A stretch of 64,000 nucleotides of DNA from Aphanocapsa lilacina HA4352-LM1 (GTDB taxonomy: Bacteria; Cyanobacteriota; Cyanobacteriia; Gloeobacterales; Gloeobacteraceae). Location: assembly GCA_019359725.1 (NCBI GenBank), contig JAHHGR010000008.1, positions 1-64,000 of the forward strand, in the 5' to 3' direction. A program made the translations under genes and the position numbers. The notes beneath the pieces are model-generated. The model did no database searches and was not told the origin of the DNA. It saw nothing but the letters and a program-made list of their open reading frames with translations. Below are positions 52,027 to 61,777 of this stretch, one piece after another; positions within the stretch are counted from its first letter, which is position 1, and every line of letters starts with the position of its first letter.

Positions 52027-53766
52027 ATGCAGAGCAGCAAGGCAAGCCGGTGGGCAAGGGCGAGCGGGTGGGCAGCGGCGGCAACTTTTGCTGTGGGAGG
52101 GCCGGCTCCCGCCGCCCCCGCAGCCTACCCCCAGCTTGTAGATGCGTACTTCAAGGCCACCTTCGAGGTCAACCCCAGTTTCGGCACCTCCGCGGGCTTC
52201 CACGAGTACGACAGCCGGCTGGAAAATTTTGCACCGGCCGCCCGCACCGCCTGGATCGCCAAGCTCAAGGCATTGATGCAAGCTTTTGAGGCCATCGACC
52301 CGGCGAGCCTCAATCCGGCCGAGCGCAACGACCGCGAGATCGTCCTTGCGTCGATCCGCTCGAATTTGCTCGAACTGGAGCGCATCCAGATGTGGAAGCG
52401 CAACCCGGACCTGTACCCGAGCTCCGTCACCGGCAGCATCTTCAACCTGGTCAAACGCAACTTCGCCCCTCCCGAGGAGCGGCTGCGCTCGGTGATCGCC
52501 CGTGAAGATCAGATTCCCGCCGCCCTGGAAGCGGCCCGCGCGTTGCTGGTCAACCCGCCGCGCATCTACACCGAAATTGCTCTGCAGCAACTGCCGGGGA
52601 ATGTCGAATTTTTCAAGACCACCGTGCCGGAGGCTTTTGCCCAGGTCAAAGACCCGGCCCTGCTTGCGCGCTTCAAGCGCGCCAATGCCCGCACGATCGC
52701 CGCCTTGCGCCGCTACGAACTGTTTCTCAAAAAAGATTTGCTCCCCCGCTCAAAAGGCAACTTCGCCATCGGGGCTGAGAGTTATCGCCTGAAATTGCTC
52801 TACAACGAGATGGTCGACATTCCCCTCGACCGGATGCTGGAAATCGGCTACGCCCAACTGCGCAAGGACCAGCAGGCACTGGTCGAGGCCGCCAGGCGCA
52901 TCGATCCCGCCAAATCCGTGCGCGAGGTGCTCGCCCTGGTCGAAGACGACCATCCCACCGCCAAAGAGCTGATCCCCGCCGCCCAAAAGCAACTCGACGC
53001 GCTGCGCCAGTTTCTGGTGGATAAGCGGATCATCACCGTGCCCGGCGACGTGCAGGCCCAGGTGACCGAGACGCCGCCATTCTTGCGCGCCCTCACGTTC
53101 GCATCGATGGACACCCCTGGCCCCTACGAGAGCAAAGCGACCGAGGCTTACTACAACATCACCCTGCCCGATCCGAAATGGCCCGCCAAGCGCCAGGAGG
53201 ACTACCTGCGCGGCTACAACTATCCGCTGCTCAACACCGTTTCGGTGCACGAGGTCTGGCCCGGCCATTACACCCAATTTTTGTGGGTCAAAAACAACCC
53301 GGATCTCTCGAAGGTGCGCAAGTTGCTTGCGGCCGGCTCCAACGCCGAGGGCTGGGCGCACTACACCGAGCAGATGATGCTCGACGAAGGCTACGGTGGC
53401 GGCGATCCGAAATTGCGCTTCGGCCAACTCATCGACGCGCTGTTGCGCGACTGCCGCTACATCGTGGGCATCCAGATGCACACCCAGGGCATGACCTACG
53501 ATCAGGCGGTCGACTTTTTCGTCAAAGAAGGTTTCCAGCAGCGGGTGAACGGCGAAATCGAAAGCAAGCGCGGCACCGCCGACCCGACCTTTCTTATCTA
53601 TACCCTCGGCAAGCTGCAAATTCTCAAGCTGCGCGACGATTACCGCCAGAAAATGGGGGACCAATTTACGCTGCTCGAGTTCCACGACCGCTACATCAAG
53701 GCCGGCTCGCCGCCCATCAAGATCGTGCGGCGCGAACTGCTCGGCGACGACAGCCCGAGTCTTTGA
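52027..53766 (+). CDS. DUF885 family protein (putative metallopeptidase)
   Basis: A 579-residue exported protein with a hydrophobic N-terminal segment at about 9-30. The motif VHEVWPGHYTQF contains HExxPGH, a zinc-binding site like that of M-type peptidases and the DUF885 family. Upstream is AYYNITLPDPKWPAK and downstream AEGWAHYTEQMM, both typical. The family has few characterised members. The ATG at 52027 is preferred, with AGGAG upstream and a signal-like N-terminus. The next gene begins nine bases downstream of the stop. Confidence 0.85.
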   Translation: MQSSKASRWARASGWAAAATFAVGGPAPAAPAAYPQLVDAYFKATFEVNPSFGTSAGFHEYDSRLENFAPAARTAWIAKLKALMQAFEAIDPASLNPAERNDREIVLASIRSNLLELERIQMWKRNPDLYPSSVTGSIFNLVKRNFAPPEERLRSVIAREDQIPAALEAARALLVNPPRIYTEIALQQLPGNVEFFKTTVPEAFAQVKDPALLARFKRANARTIAALRRYELFLKKDLLPRSKGNFAIGAESYRLKLLYNEMVDIPLDRMLEIGYAQLRKDQQALVEAARRIDPAKSVREVLALVEDDHPTAKELIPAAQKQLDALRQFLVDKRIITVPGDVQAQVTETPPFLRALTFASMDTPGPYESKATEAYYNITLPDPKWPAKRQEDYLRGYNYPLLNTVSVHEVWPGHYTQFLWVKNNPDLSKVRKLLAAGSNAEGWAHYTEQMMLDEGYGGGDPKLRFGQLIDALLRDCRYIVGIQMHTQGMTYDQAVDFFVKEGFQQRVNGEIESKRGTADPTFLIYTLGKLQILKLRDDYRQKMGDQFTLLEFHDRYIKAGSPPIKIVRRELLGDDSPSL

Positions 53767-53775
53767 AATTTACGA

Positions 53776-54117
53776 ATGCTGATTCCCGAACCGCTGCGCA
53801 GGGACATTTTCGAGCAGCTCGACCGTTTGTTGAGACTCATTGACGACAGTGCCGCTTGCGGCAGAACCCTGTTCGGTGAGCACGGGGAGAACACCCAAAC
53901 CATTGCCGATCTCGCCGCTCTGGACAATATCGTCGAAGAAGCCCAGGATACTTACCGACGCCTGTGGGGTCTGATGGCCAGAATTGCCCGCGACTCCGCA
54001 CAGCAGGCAGCAGATAATATGAGGTTGTTGGAGCAGGCGCATCTGCGGACTCGCGAGCGACTAGACGCTCTGTCTCGCAGCGTTCGAGAGATCAAAACCG
54101 ACTGGGGACTGCCATGA
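53776..54117 (+). CDS. Small helical hypothetical protein
   Basis: A 113-residue acidic, all-helical protein with heptad patterns at about 10-35 and 65-105. No motif, signal or membrane segment is present. Its stop overlaps the next start by four bases (ATGA), implying coupled synthesis of a heteromeric pair. It follows the DUF885 gene by nine bases. Function unknown. Confidence 0.6.
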   Translation: MLIPEPLRRDIFEQLDRLLRLIDDSAACGRTLFGEHGENTQTIADLAALDNIVEEAQDTYRRLWGLMARIARDSAQQAADNMRLLEQAHLRTRERLDALSRSVREIKTDWGLP

Positions 54118-54326
54118 GCCAGGAACCGATCAAACTGCTTGTCGATGACAAGACCCACGAGCGGCATCTGGAGAATCTGCGGCAAGCTACCGAAGGTCTG
54201 CGTGCACTCAATGCCGAACTGGCATTGATAGAAGCTGAACTCGACCGCCGCTACGAAGACAGCCCCATTGGCCAATTCCATGCCCGCCGCCGCCGCGGTA
54301 ATGGCGCCCCACCAGTTCAAGAGTAA
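54114..54326 (+). CDS. Small coiled-coil hypothetical protein
   Basis: A 70-residue protein with one long amphipathic helix at about 16-48 and a basic Arg-rich tail (HARRRRGNG). It overlaps the upstream helical gene by four bases and the hisIE gene by about 25 bases. It may pair with its neighbour. Function unknown. Confidence 0.55.
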   Translation: MSQEPIKLLVDDKTHERHLENLRQATEGLRALNAELALIEAELDRRYEDSPIGQFHARRRRGNGAPPVQE

Positions 54327-54957
54327 GGGAGCACCCACTTTGGTCCACGTACGGGAAGCTGCCCGCTTCGACCGCGACGGGCTTATCCCCGCCGTTGTGC
54401 AGGATATGCTGGATGGCACGGTGCTGATGGTGGCCTGGATGAACCGCGAGGCGCTCGAACGCACGCTCGAAACCGGCGAGAGCTGGTTCTGGAGCCGCTC
54501 GCGCCAGGAACTCTGGCACAAAGGCGCCACCTCCGGCCACCGGCAAAAAATCAAAGCGCTGCGCTACGACTGCGACAGCGATGTGCTGCTGCTCACCGTC
54601 GAGCAGCAGGGCGACATCGCCTGCCACCTGGGGGAGCGCAGTTGCTTTCACCGCGACGCGGCGGGCGACTACGAGCCGCCCCCGGCCGACACCCTCTCCC
54701 AGGTCTTCCGGGTCGTGGAGGAGCGCAAAGCCCATCCCAATCCCGATTCTTATACCAGCCGCCTGCTCGAAGCCGGATCCAACCAGATCCTCAAGAAAAT
54801 CGGCGAGGAGGCGACCGAGGTGGTGATGGCCGCCAAAGACGGCGAGCGGGTGGCCGAAGAAGTGGCCGACCTCTGGTACCACACCCTGGTGCTGTTGGCC
54901 CACGCCGATGTCGATATCCTCGATGTTTATCGGGCGCTCCAGCAGCGGCGGCGCTGA
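54301..54957 (+). CDS. hisIE: Bifunctional phosphoribosyl-AMP cyclohydrolase/phosphoribosyl-ATP diphosphatase
   Basis: A 218-residue protein for steps two and three of histidine synthesis. The N-terminal HisI domain has [21 protein letters not shown] and the zinc/magnesium site RYDCDSD with CHLGERSCF. The C-terminal HisE domain has [20 protein letters not shown] and [13 protein letters not shown]. The start is not certain: ATG 54301 is used, but a TTG at 54340 with GGGAG upstream is equally good and would avoid overlap. No other his gene is nearby. Confidence 0.92.
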   Translation: MAPHQFKSKGAPTLVHVREAARFDRDGLIPAVVQDMLDGTVLMVAWMNREALERTLETGESWFWSRSRQELWHKGATSGHRQKIKALRYDCDSDVLLLTVEQQGDIACHLGERSCFHRDAAGDYEPPPADTLSQVFRVVEERKAHPNPDSYTSRLLEAGSNQILKKIGEEATEVVMAAKDGERVAEEVADLWYHTLVLLAHADVDILDVYRALQQRRR

Positions 54958-54993
54958 GCAGATGCCCCCTGCAACCCGCTGCGCTGCCCCTCT

Positions 54994-55224
54994 CTAGATC
55001 TGTTTTCTACTGAGCGAGAATCGGGTGGACAAGGCTTTGATGGCCCGGTAGCTGTCGACCGCCGCCGCTTGCTGCAAAGATACTGCGCCCGGCTCCGCGG
55101 CGTTGCCCGATACCGGACGCGAATGTCCTGGGGCGTTTCTCATGAGCGGATCCTGCTTGGGACGACTGGCACTATCATGCTGCCAACTGGCACACACGAC
55201 TAGTAGTTCGGTTCGAAGCGACAT
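54994..55224 (-). CDS. Possible small protein after the receiver gene
   Basis: A 76-codon frame starts five bases after the stop of the response-regulator gene on the same strand. It is Ala/Ser-rich and has no motif. Spacing hints at coupling, but there is no strong Shine-Dalgarno, so it may be spurious. Confidence 0.25.
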   Translation of the reverse strand: MSLRTELLVVCASWQHDSASRPKQDPLMRNAPGHSRPVSGNAAEPGAVSLQQAAAVDSYRAIKALSTRFSLSRKQI

Positions 55225-55228
55225 GTTG

Positions 55229-55672
55229 TCACCCAGTTTCGCGACCGGCCAGGTGGGCTGCCAACTCCACCAGTTGTTCCAAATCCACGGGCTTGGTCAG
55301 GTGCGCCTGGAAACCGGCCGAGCGCGAGCGCGCCGCATCCCCCGGCTGGGTAAAGGCGGTGACCGCCACCGCCGGCACCCGCCCGCCCTGCTCGGGAGGC
55401 AGAGCGCGCACCTTGGCGATCAGCACGTAGCCGTCCTCGCCGGGCATCGCGATGTTGCTGATGAGCACATCCGGCCGCCAGCACCGAAACAGCGAATACG
55501 CCTCGCTGCCGGAAGCCACCGCCCGCACCTCCGCCCCGGAGGATTCGAAAACCAGCACCAGCAATTCGCGAAGGTCTTCCGAATCTTCGGCGAGCAGCAC
55601 CCGAACGCGATCGAGCAGAACAAAGGTAGTGACAAATTGATTTTTATTGCTCAATGCGACTCCAGACTGCAA
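55229..55672 (-). CDS. Single-domain response regulator with altered phosphoacceptor
   Basis: A 147-residue CheY-like receiver. The acidic pair is at E29-D30 (AEDSED), the conserved Thr at 105 (VTAF) and Lys at 127 (LTKPV). The phosphoacceptor Asp of the usual D-x-x-M-P motif is Asn73 (ISNIAMP). It cannot be phosphorylated in the normal way, so it is probably a pseudo-receiver that binds partners constitutively. The TTG start is weak; a downstream alternative exists. It lies 360 bases from a hybrid kinase gene, in opposite orientation. Confidence 0.8.
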   Translation of the reverse strand: MQSGVALSNKNQFVTTFVLLDRVRVLLAEDSEDLRELLVLVFESSGAEVRAVASGSEAYSLFRCWRPDVLISNIAMPGEDGYVLIAKVRALPPEQGGRVPAVAVTAFTQPGDAARSRSAGFQAHLTKPVDLEQLVELAAHLAGRETG

Positions 55673-56031
55673 GCATTGATCCAGAAGGTCCGTCCAACCT
55701 CAGTAGAGCGACAGCTCCATCTCTTTTTCTTGGGGAGGGAGCCTCCAGCCAAAGACAACCATATCTCACCAGTTCCGCGCCGTTACGCATTTTTGGATTG
55801 TCTTCTGCCCATCGAGAGAATGACAGTTCAATTTTTGTAGACTATGTTTGCAATTATTGGCATAGAGAAAAAGGTTAGTCGTGACTGTGTATGACAGAAG
55901 TGAGCAGATCGCGGTCGGCGGTGGATGCAAAAGCGATGTAGCCTGCCGTTTATAATTTTCCCAATCCGGCCTTCGCCTTCCCCGGCTGTCTGTCCAGGTA
56001 GCGTCCGTCTATAGAGTCACCGGAGTTACCC

Positions 56032-57591
56032 ATGCCTCCGTCCTTATCAGTGACCGGCTATCTCATCGCCGTAGGCGCCACTTTGCTGGCCTTGCTGGTG
56101 ACATCACTGATATGGCCGATCCTGGAGGGCGGCCCGTTCATCATATTTTTCTCGGCCGTGCTCGTCAGTGCCTGGTACGGCGGGTTGGGACCGGGGTTGC
56201 TTACGATCGCCCTCACGATATTGCTGATGGCCTATTTCTTTGCGGTGCCAGCGCATTCTCTGCTCGTCCACGATCCGGCGGTCATTGCCCGCCTCGGGGT
56301 GTTCGGTTTGGCGGCGGGGCTCGTTACTTTGTTCAGCAATTCGCGCAGGCAAGCCCTGGTGGATTTGCAGCGCATCCAGCAGGAGCGGCTCGAATTGCTG
56401 GAGCGCGAAAGGCAGGCCCGTTTGGAGGCGGAGGCGGCCAACCGCGCCAAGGACGTGTTTCTGGCCACCGTCTCCCACGAACTGCGCAATCCGCTCAGCG
56501 CCATGCTGGGTTGGGTGCAGGTGCTGCGCAGACGCAGCGCGGATCGAGCCACCACCGAACGCGCGCTCGAGATTATCGAGCGCAACGCCAAGCTGCAAGA
56601 TAAGCTCATCGAAGATTTGCTCGATGTCTCGCGCATCGTCTCCGGCAAGTTGCGCCTCGACGCCTGCCCGAGCGACCTGCTGCCGGTGGTTGAGGCGGCC
56701 GTGGATGTCGTGCAGCCCTCAGCCCAGGCCAAGTCCATCCGGCTGTTGCGCATGCTCGACCCGGCCGCCGGTCCGGTGCTCGCCGATGCCACGCGCATCC
56801 AGCAGGTGGTCTGGAACCTGCTCTCCAATGCGATCAAATTCACCCCCCAGGGCGGGCGCGTCGAGGTCCGCCTGGTCCGCACCGACGGCCATGTCGAACT
56901 TTCGGTAAGCGACACCGGCCAAGGCATCGCCGCCGAAGCGCTGCCCCGACTGTTCGAGCCTTTCTGGCAGGTCGACGCAGGCACCTCGAAGCGCCACGGC
57001 GGCTTGGGATTGGGGCTGGCTATCACCCGCAAACTGGTGGAGATGCACGGCGGTGAGATCCGCGCCGCCAGCGACGGGGTAGGGCAGGGGACGACCTTTA
57101 CCCTGACGCTGCCTTTGATCGACACCGCCCGGCAAGGCTCCCACCGCGTCGTCGGCGCGGCTGCGGCCGAGCGGCCGATGCTGCTCAAAGATCTGTCGGT
57201 GCTGGTGGTCGACGCCGAGCCGGGTATTTGCACTCTGGTGCGCAGCATTCTGGAGGAGCATGGAGCACAGGTGACGACGGCCGCCTCCGCCTCCGAGGCC
57301 CTCGCTGCCCTCCGGAGCACCGCCCCCCATATCCTGATTGCCGACCTCGCGCTGCCCGACACCGACGGGTGCACTTTGATCCGCAAACTGCGCGATTCCT
57401 ACCAAAGCGCTATCCCGGCGGTCGCCCTCACCGCCCTCGCCAGGGCTGAAGATTCCGAGCGGATCTTGGCAGCGGGTTTCCAGGTGCACATAAGCAAGCC
57501 GGTGCAGCCGGTGCGGCTGGCCGCCGCCGTGGTGAACTTGACCAGACGGGTCGCGGGCAAAACCGACGGTGTCGAACCGCTCAGCAGTTGA
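56032..57591 (+). CDS. Hybrid histidine kinase with DUF4118 membrane sensor
   Basis: A 519-residue protein. Three or four helices at about 8-105 form a DUF4118-like membrane sensor (GYLIAVGATLLALL, FSAVLVSAWYGGLGPGLL). A coiled coil precedes the HisKA domain with the phosphorylated His149 in TVSHELRNP. The HATPase domain has the N box LLSNAIKF, then SDTGQGIA and GLGLGLAI. A C-terminal receiver carries phosphoacceptor Asp438 (IADLALP) and K of ISKPV. A full internal phosphorelay to D438 is possible; the signal is unknown. It begins after a 160-base gap and has no output gene next to it. Confidence 0.92.
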   Translation: MPPSLSVTGYLIAVGATLLALLVTSLIWPILEGGPFIIFFSAVLVSAWYGGLGPGLLTIALTILLMAYFFAVPAHSLLVHDPAVIARLGVFGLAAGLVTLFSNSRRQALVDLQRIQQERLELLERERQARLEAEAANRAKDVFLATVSHELRNPLSAMLGWVQVLRRRSADRATTERALEIIERNAKLQDKLIEDLLDVSRIVSGKLRLDACPSDLLPVVEAAVDVVQPSAQAKSIRLLRMLDPAAGPVLADATRIQQVVWNLLSNAIKFTPQGGRVEVRLVRTDGHVELSVSDTGQGIAAEALPRLFEPFWQVDAGTSKRHGGLGLGLAITRKLVEMHGGEIRAASDGVGQGTTFTLTLPLIDTARQGSHRVVGAAAAERPMLLKDLSVLVVDAEPGICTLVRSILEEHGAQVTTAASASEALAALRSTAPHILIADLALPDTDGCTLIRKLRDSYQSAIPAVALTALARAEDSERILAAGFQVHISKPVQPVRLAAAVVNLTRRVAGKTDGVEPLSS

Positions 57592-57640
57592 AGGCCGGGG
57601 ACACCTGCAGGCGCATAGGTCTGCCCCACCGCCCGCCGGG

Positions 57641-58705
57641 CTAAGTTTGCACCAGAAATTCTTCCGGATCGGTGCCCCGGTTGGCCCACTGGGCGGCGGT
57701 GCGGGCGGTGGTGAATTCCGGCGGCACCCTGAGAACCTGGACGATCCCGGTGCCGGGACAGCTCGTCTGCAGCAGGTGGACCGGCTCCACATCGATGTGC
57801 TCGACTTTGAGCAGGCTGTACTCGCGCCAGCGGTCGAGGGGACGGGCCTGCAACTGCCGACAGATGCGTTCGTAACCGATACCCTCGATCAAGACCCGGC
57901 GCAATTCGGCGTCGTTTTCTTCGAGAATCCAATGGGGCCGCCACTCGGCGGGGGGCACCCGGCCGTAGCTTTCAGGCAGCGTCACCCCGTGCCAGGAGTA
58001 GATGGCAAAACCGTCGGCAAAGCGCAGGGCCGGTGTCCCCTCGGCGTGCAGTCGCTCGCGCCGGTCGAGGTGCAACGATACCGGTCGCTCGCTGACCAGA
58101 CACACCCGACGGTACGGAAAGAGCCAGCCACAGCTTTGGACCACCGCACAAAACGTTTGCCACTGGCTGCGGTCGTGGGGACAACCGAGCACGGTGTGGC
58201 AGTAATCAAAGTAGCAGCACAGGGCCGTCCAACCTTCCGGTGAGATGCTGTTGGCCGAGAGCCCCCACACCCGAGCGTCCAGGGTGGCCACCAACTGGTT
58301 TTCGAGGCTGCGCCACACCTGGCCTGCCAGGTGCTTTTTGAGGTTGTCTTCGAGCTGTTTGCGCAGCCGCTCGATATAGCCACGGCGCATCCGCCGGGCT
58401 AGCTCGTCTCCCAGCGCCCAGCTGAGGCGGTGCCAGAGGGTGCCTGCCTGGGGAACTTCGCTGCCGCTTTGAAAAATCTCGCTCTGGGTGGCCGCGTAGG
58501 GGCTCGGACAAAAGACAATCTCCGGTTCGCCCAAATCCGCAAGTGCGTAGATGGCCCGGACAGCTTCGCAGGCTGTCTGCCGGTCCAGCGGCTCGCAACG
58601 GAGCGCTATGCGCCGCCACTTTTCGCAGTACACCGAGATCAAGGCTTCCTGGTCGGGAGTGAGACTCTCCAGCCGGCTCGGCCGCTCGCCGGTTCCGTTG
58701 CCCAT
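57641..58705 (-). CDS. DUF6745 family protein, unknown function
   Basis: A 354-residue protein starting at the ATG at 58705. The C-terminal part has RERLHAEGTPALRFADGFAIYSWHGV, the typical DUF6745 repeat-like motif with paired Trp and His, and an adjacent GWLFPYRRVCLVSERP segment. The N-terminal half is helical with a conserved WHRLSWALGDELARRM. Members are often found near pentapeptide or repeat proteins in cyanobacteria; here a decayed pentapeptide gene lies upstream. Function unknown. Confidence 0.78.
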   Translation of the reverse strand: MGNGTGERPSRLESLTPDQEALISVYCEKWRRIALRCEPLDRQTACEAVRAIYALADLGEPEIVFCPSPYAATQSEIFQSGSEVPQAGTLWHRLSWALGDELARRMRRGYIERLRKQLEDNLKKHLAGQVWRSLENQLVATLDARVWGLSANSISPEGWTALCCYFDYCHTVLGCPHDRSQWQTFCAVVQSCGWLFPYRRVCLVSERPVSLHLDRRERLHAEGTPALRFADGFAIYSWHGVTLPESYGRVPPAEWRPHWILEENDAELRRVLIEGIGYERICRQLQARPLDRWREYSLLKVEHIDVEPVHLLQTSCPGTGIVQVLRVPPEFTTARTAAQWANRGTDPEEFLVQT

Positions 58706-58789
58706 GCGGATACTCGAAGCGTGGGCACATCGTATCACGCAGGCGGACGGGGGCCGGTCGGCCGCGAGACGCTATGTCTGTCTTTATCG

Positions 58790-59187
58790 CTACCACCAGC
58801 TCGGTTGTTTCTGGCTGTAGCGCACCCTATCGGGCAACACCGTCTGGCGAATCTGGGTGTTGAGGCGGCGGCAACCGTCGTAGGCGGCCCCTTACAAATT
58901 GGCGTGGCCGAGGTTGGCGCCGTCGAGAATCGCAAAGCGCAAATCGGCCCGGCCGAGTTCGGCGCTAAAGCAGTTGGCGCGGGCGAGGTCGGCTTGCTGG
59001 AAATTGGCTGGACCGGCATTAGCGTACTCCAGCTCGGCCCCGGTCAAATTCGCGCCCCACCAACCGGCTCCAGCGCAGGTCCGCTCCGCTCAAATCCGCC
59101 CCGGCCAGATTCGCCCGCTCTAGATTGGCCTGGCGCAGGCCCGCCTCTTCCCGGGCCGCGGCGGTGCGCTACTGGCTCAGCGCCGAA
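58790..59187 (-). pseudogene. Pentapeptide-repeat protein, frameshifted and with stops
   Basis: Minus-strand translation gives the A(D/N)LxxA pattern in two frames. LRQANLERANLAGADLSGADL is read first, then after a frameshift near 59055 the series resumes as LTGAELEYAN...ADLARANC...GRADLRFA...GANLGHANL. A TAG lies before the first repeats (59170-59172), and a TAA (58893-58895) is followed in frame by GAAYDGCRR, the usual continuation of such proteins. At least three disabling changes are therefore visible. It lies directly after the alpha/beta hydrolase stop. Confidence 0.75.
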
Positions 59188-59189
59188 GA

Positions 59190-60062
59190 CTACCGGGCGC
59201 CCCAGGCGAGCAGGTGGGCGTTGACTTCTTCGGGTGCTTCGTCCTGCGGGCAGTGGCCCGCCCGCTCGATCGGCACAAATTTCTCGACGCACGGGTAGTC
59301 CGCGAGAGCGCAGCCCAGGGTAAAGGGCTCCCAGGGGTCGTCTTTACCCCAGAGGATAAGCACCGGCGAGCGCACCCTGGGCAGCAAATCCTCGGCGAGA
59401 GGCCCGCTCGCGTAGTTGATAAAAGCCAGAAACACCGCCGCTGCCCCTTGATCGGCAGCCGGGCGGGTGAGCATTTCCACCAGTTCGTCGGTAACCGCCT
59501 CGCGGCGCACGTAGGCTTGCTGGAGGATCTTGCGCACGCTCTCGGGGCGGCGCAGCCGGTTAAAAAAGAAGCACCCCACCGCCGGTACCGAGAGCAGCCG
59601 CTGCAATAGCGGCGTCCCGGCGCGGCGCAGCCAGGGGAGCGTCCGGCGCTTGCGCTCGTGCAGGAGTCGCAACGAACAGTTGATCAGTACAACGCTGTCG
59701 GTCCGCTCGGGCGCACCCACCGCCGCCTGCAGCGCCACGATGGCGCCGATCGAGTTGCCGACCAGGATGGCCGGCCGGCCCACCACTTCGCGCACAAAAT
59801 CGCCGACCTGCCGACCCCAGGTCTCGAAGGTGTAGGCCAGTTCGGCAGGGCTCGGTTTGGCACTCGCCCCAAAGCCCACCAGATCGAGCGCAAAAACAGG
59901 ATGCTCCTGCGCCAGGACCGGCAGGTTGCGGCGCCAGTGGCCCAGCGAGGCGCCGAAGCCGTGAATGAGCACCATCGGCGGCCGGTCGCTGTTGGCTTCC
60001 CCGGCGCTGCGGTAGGCCACCGGGTAACCGCGCCAGGACCACTGTGTTACGGAAGATTGCAT
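59190..60062 (-). CDS. Alpha/beta hydrolase
   Basis: A 290-residue alpha/beta-hydrolase. The oxyanion motif is LIHGFGAS at about 32-39, the nucleophile elbow GNSIG at about 102-106, the acidic residue is in LWGKDDPWEP, and the catalytic His is in ERAGHCPQ near 267. The cap has FFFNRLRRP. Cyanobacterial relatives include chlorophyll dephytylase-like and pheophytinase-like enzymes, but the substrate here is not established. It is divergent from hemA by 89 bases. Confidence 0.88.
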   Translation of the reverse strand: MQSSVTQWSWRGYPVAYRSAGEANSDRPPMVLIHGFGASLGHWRRNLPVLAQEHPVFALDLVGFGASAKPSPAELAYTFETWGRQVGDFVREVVGRPAILVGNSIGAIVALQAAVGAPERTDSVVLINCSLRLLHERKRRTLPWLRRAGTPLLQRLLSVPAVGCFFFNRLRRPESVRKILQQAYVRREAVTDELVEMLTRPAADQGAAAVFLAFINYASGPLAEDLLPRVRSPVLILWGKDDPWEPFTLGCALADYPCVEKFVPIERAGHCPQDEAPEEVNAHLLAWGAR

Positions 60063-60151
60063 AGCCTACCATCTAACACTCTGCGCGGTTGTGCGCAAAG
60101 TGCAATGTGCTACAGTATGAGGCGCTACGAACGCGCAGTGGGAGAGCGTGG

Positions 60152-61444
60152 ATGCAGATCGCGGTCATCGGATTGAGTCACCGAACTGCACCAGTCGAAA
60201 TTCGCGAACGGGTCAGCATTGCCGAGGGGCAGGTTCCCGAATACGTGTCTCGGTTGCGAAGCTGCTCACAAGTTGCCGAATGCGCGATTTTGAGCACCTG
60301 TAATCGTCTAGAAATTTATACAGTCCTGCGCGACAGCGAGCACGGTCTGCGGGAGGTGACCCGCTTTTTGGCCGAGAGCAAAGGGGTGCTGCTGCCGACG
60401 CTCCAGCGCCACCTGTTCGTGCTGTTGCACCAGGATGCGGTGATGCATCTGATGCGCGTGGCGGCCGGGCTCGATTCGATCGTCCTGGGCGAAGGGCAGA
60501 TTCTTGCCCAGGTGAAGATGACCCAGAGCCTCGCCCAGCAGGGCAAGGGCGTGGACCGCGTCCTCAACCAGCTGTTCAAGACGGCGATCACCGCCGGTAA
60601 GCGGGTGCGCAGCGACACCAACATCGGCACCGGCGCGGTCTCGGTCTCCTCAGCGGCGGTCGAGATGGCCCTGCGCAAAAAAGGTCCCCTGCACCACCAG
60701 CGCTGTCTGGTGGTGGGGGCGGGCAAGATGGGCGAACTGTTGGTGCGCCATCTGCTCGCCAAGGGAGCGCGCCAGATCATCGTGCTCAACCGCTCCCTCG
60801 AAAAGGCGGCCCAGATGGTCGAGCAGTTCGGGCTGATGCTGCCGGTGGCCACGGTCGACGAATTGACCAACTACGTGCCCTGCTCCGATTTGATCTTCAC
60901 CTGCACAGGCGCTACCGAACCGCTGCTGACGCTGGAGAAGATGAGCGCCCTGCGCCGCGACCAGTCGCTGATGATCTTCGACATCGCCGTGCCGCGCAAC
61001 GTCGCGACCGAAGTGGATGAGTTGCCGAACGTGCAACTATTCAACGTCGATCACCTCAAGCAGGTGGTCGAGGAGAATCGTGCCTACCGGCAGTTGATGG
61101 TCACCCAGTGCGAGGAGATCCTGCTGGAGCAGCTCGACGAATTTCTCGATTGGTGGCGCGGCCTGGAGGCGGTACCCACGATCAACCAATTGCGCCAAAA
61201 AGTCGAAACCATCCGCGAGCAGGAACTCGAAAAAGCCCTCTCGCGCCTGGGAACCGAATTCGCCGAGAAGCACCAGGGCATCATCGATTCGCTCACCCGC
61301 GCCATCGTCAACAAAATCCTGCACGACCCGATGGTACAACTGAGAGCCCAGCGCGACATCGAAGCGCGCCGCCGTGCCCTGCAGACCCTGCAGACGCTCT
61401 TCAACCTCGAAGCGCAGAGCAATCCCGAGCCTCCGACGCTTTAG
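60152..61444 (+). CDS. hemA: Glutamyl-tRNA reductase
   Basis: A 430-residue NADPH enzyme that reduces glutamyl-tRNA to glutamate-1-semialdehyde, the first committed step of chlorophyll, heme and B12 synthesis. The catalytic Cys50 is in LSTCNRLE, with [10 protein letters not shown] near the N-terminus, GEGQILAQV in the middle and the NADPH-binding VGAGKMGEL near 190. The C-terminal dimerisation helices are intact. The ATG at 60152 ([11 protein letters not shown]) is the family start. Length is typical. Confidence 0.97.
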   Translation: MQIAVIGLSHRTAPVEIRERVSIAEGQVPEYVSRLRSCSQVAECAILSTCNRLEIYTVLRDSEHGLREVTRFLAESKGVLLPTLQRHLFVLLHQDAVMHLMRVAAGLDSIVLGEGQILAQVKMTQSLAQQGKGVDRVLNQLFKTAITAGKRVRSDTNIGTGAVSVSSAAVEMALRKKGPLHHQRCLVVGAGKMGELLVRHLLAKGARQIIVLNRSLEKAAQMVEQFGLMLPVATVDELTNYVPCSDLIFTCTGATEPLLTLEKMSALRRDQSLMIFDIAVPRNVATEVDELPNVQLFNVDHLKQVVEENRAYRQLMVTQCEEILLEQLDEFLDWWRGLEAVPTINQLRQKVETIREQELEKALSRLGTEFAEKHQGIIDSLTRAIVNKILHDPMVQLRAQRDIEARRRALQTLQTLFNLEAQSNPEPPTL

Positions 61445-61449
61445 GCGAT

Positions 61450-61713
61450 TTACTTCGCGCCGTTAGCGACGAATACCCAGCCGTTGAGGGCCAGTCCCAG
61501 GCAGATGAAGCCGAGTGTGGTCAGCGACGGGCTGAATTTGCCCGTCTGGAAGGCGCGAAAGGGCAGCGCAAAGAAGACCATCGACCCGACGACGGCCGCG
61601 ATCATCTGCCAGCTCGCCCCGTGGTAGACCATCGTCATCGGAGCCACCGGCAACATCAGCCCGATCGAGACAGCCAGAAAAAAGGTCAGCAGCGAGTAGA
61701 ACACCCAGAGCAC
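61450..61713 (-). CDS. Small membrane protein, hypothetical
   Basis: An 87-residue protein with three hydrophobic helices at about 2-22, 38-55 and 63-82 (LTFFLAVSIGLMLP, MIAAVVGSMVFFALP, LGFICLGLALNGWVFV). No other motif is visible. It is convergent with hemA with five bases between stops, and divergent from the peroxiredoxin. Function unknown. Confidence 0.65.
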   Translation of the reverse strand: MLWVFYSLLTFFLAVSIGLMLPVAPMTMVYHGASWQMIAAVVGSMVFFALPFRAFQTGKFSPSLTTLGFICLGLALNGWVFVANGAK

Positions 61714-61777
61714 CGAAACGCTTCTACCAGTCTAGAGGGCGGCGGTTATGGTGGGTGAAGCAGCACTGGAGGTCATC

